Source of the DNA: an uncultured Verrucomicrobiales bacterium
GTDB taxonomy: Bacteria > Verrucomicrobiota > Verrucomicrobiia > Limisphaerales > JACDHS01
Reading direction: 5' to 3'
NCBI GenBank assembly: GCA_937983475.1
Contig: CALJZV010000477.1
Span: 1 to 13,258, forward strand
Length of the DNA: 13,258 nt
Shown piece after piece: positions 13,159 through 13,258 of this stretch. Made by a program: the position numbers and the translations under genes. The stretch's first letter is position 1. Each line of letters starts with the position of its first letter. The notes beneath the pieces were generated by a model. That model was not told where the DNA came from and ran no database searches. It saw only the letters and a list, made by a program, of their open reading frames with translations.

Positions 13159-13258
13159 TCAACGCCCCCAAACGCTGAAAACGGGCTCGGGCATCGTGTT
13201 GAATGGCCCTTCGTCCATCTGCCGTCCGCTCCCTGGGGCATTCCGCCACGGATTTTCA
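13159..13258 (-). CDS. Possible C-terminal end of an unrecognised gene entering from the right
   Basis: One minus-strand frame is open from the right edge for 32 codons, ending in TGA at 13161-13159. It reads ENPWRNAPGSGRQMDEGPFN, then TMPEPVFSVWGR. The minus-strand terminator at 13065-13090 is placed as expected for it. The two other minus frames are also open for part of this stretch, so frame choice rests on natural-looking composition and terminator position. The product is not recognised. Confidence 0.4.
   Translation of the reverse strand, partial: ENPWRNAPGSGRQMDEGPFNTMPEPVFSVWGR

Noticed and set aside
13103..13182. Integron attC-like hairpin array
   Set aside because: The required GTTRRRY core with paired inner sites and a nearby integrase could not be found. 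The hairpins are better explained as an intergenic region between convergent genes.

Overview
The window reads as a high-G+C bacterial chromosome, most likely from the Verrucomicrobiota (Limisphaerales/Pedosphaera-like). That is an inference from the gene types: ThuA-like/DUF1080 secreted proteins, type I sulfatases with CxPSR-type sites, an NtrB/NtrC-type pair, and short GC-rich hairpin-pair repeats between genes. There is no rRNA or other phylogenetic marker to confirm it, and no tRNA, CRISPR array or complete insertion sequence is visible.

Left block (1-3234, minus strand). Three genes are packed head to tail. First is a secreted ThuA-like + DUF1080 (3-keto-disaccharide hydrolase-like) protein. 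One base later comes a complete BioD (dethiobiotin synthetase). After 29 bases comes a secreted protein with an N-terminal ThuA-like domain fused through a Pro/Ala-rich linker to a sulfatase domain, which runs off the left edge. The outer two look like glycan or sulfated-sugar degradation; BioD is the odd member.

Middle (3235-7567) is a mosaic. A 514-base divergent intergenic region carries a hairpin-pair repeat and one copy of a 54-base direct repeat. Then come a secreted type I sulfatase (plus strand), a HigB/RelE-type toxin broken by a frameshift and an in-frame stop, its intact HTH antitoxin, the second 54-base repeat copy, a chain of two tiny ORFs, and a lower-G+C gene for a HEPN-fold protein with an intact R-N-x-x-x-H motif. 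A second hairpin-pair repeat and several inverted repeats fill the space before corA.

Right block (7568-13019, plus strand). A tightly spaced run encodes a CorA-family Mg2+/divalent cation channel, a soluble PAS-containing NtrB-like histidine kinase, an NtrC-type sigma-54 response regulator, and an 11-TM-like GT-C/ArnT-type glycosyltransferase. Gaps of 3, 45 and 1 bases suggest one transcript. A minus-strand terminator and what looks like the last 32 codons of a convergent gene close the window.

Nothing here is a proven new system. The most interesting items are the ThuA-sulfatase fusion with BioD in the operon, the decayed toxin beside a live antitoxin, the ATGA-coupled small ORFs leading into the HEPN gene, and the two kinds of dispersed repeat surrounding the sulfatase/TA segment.
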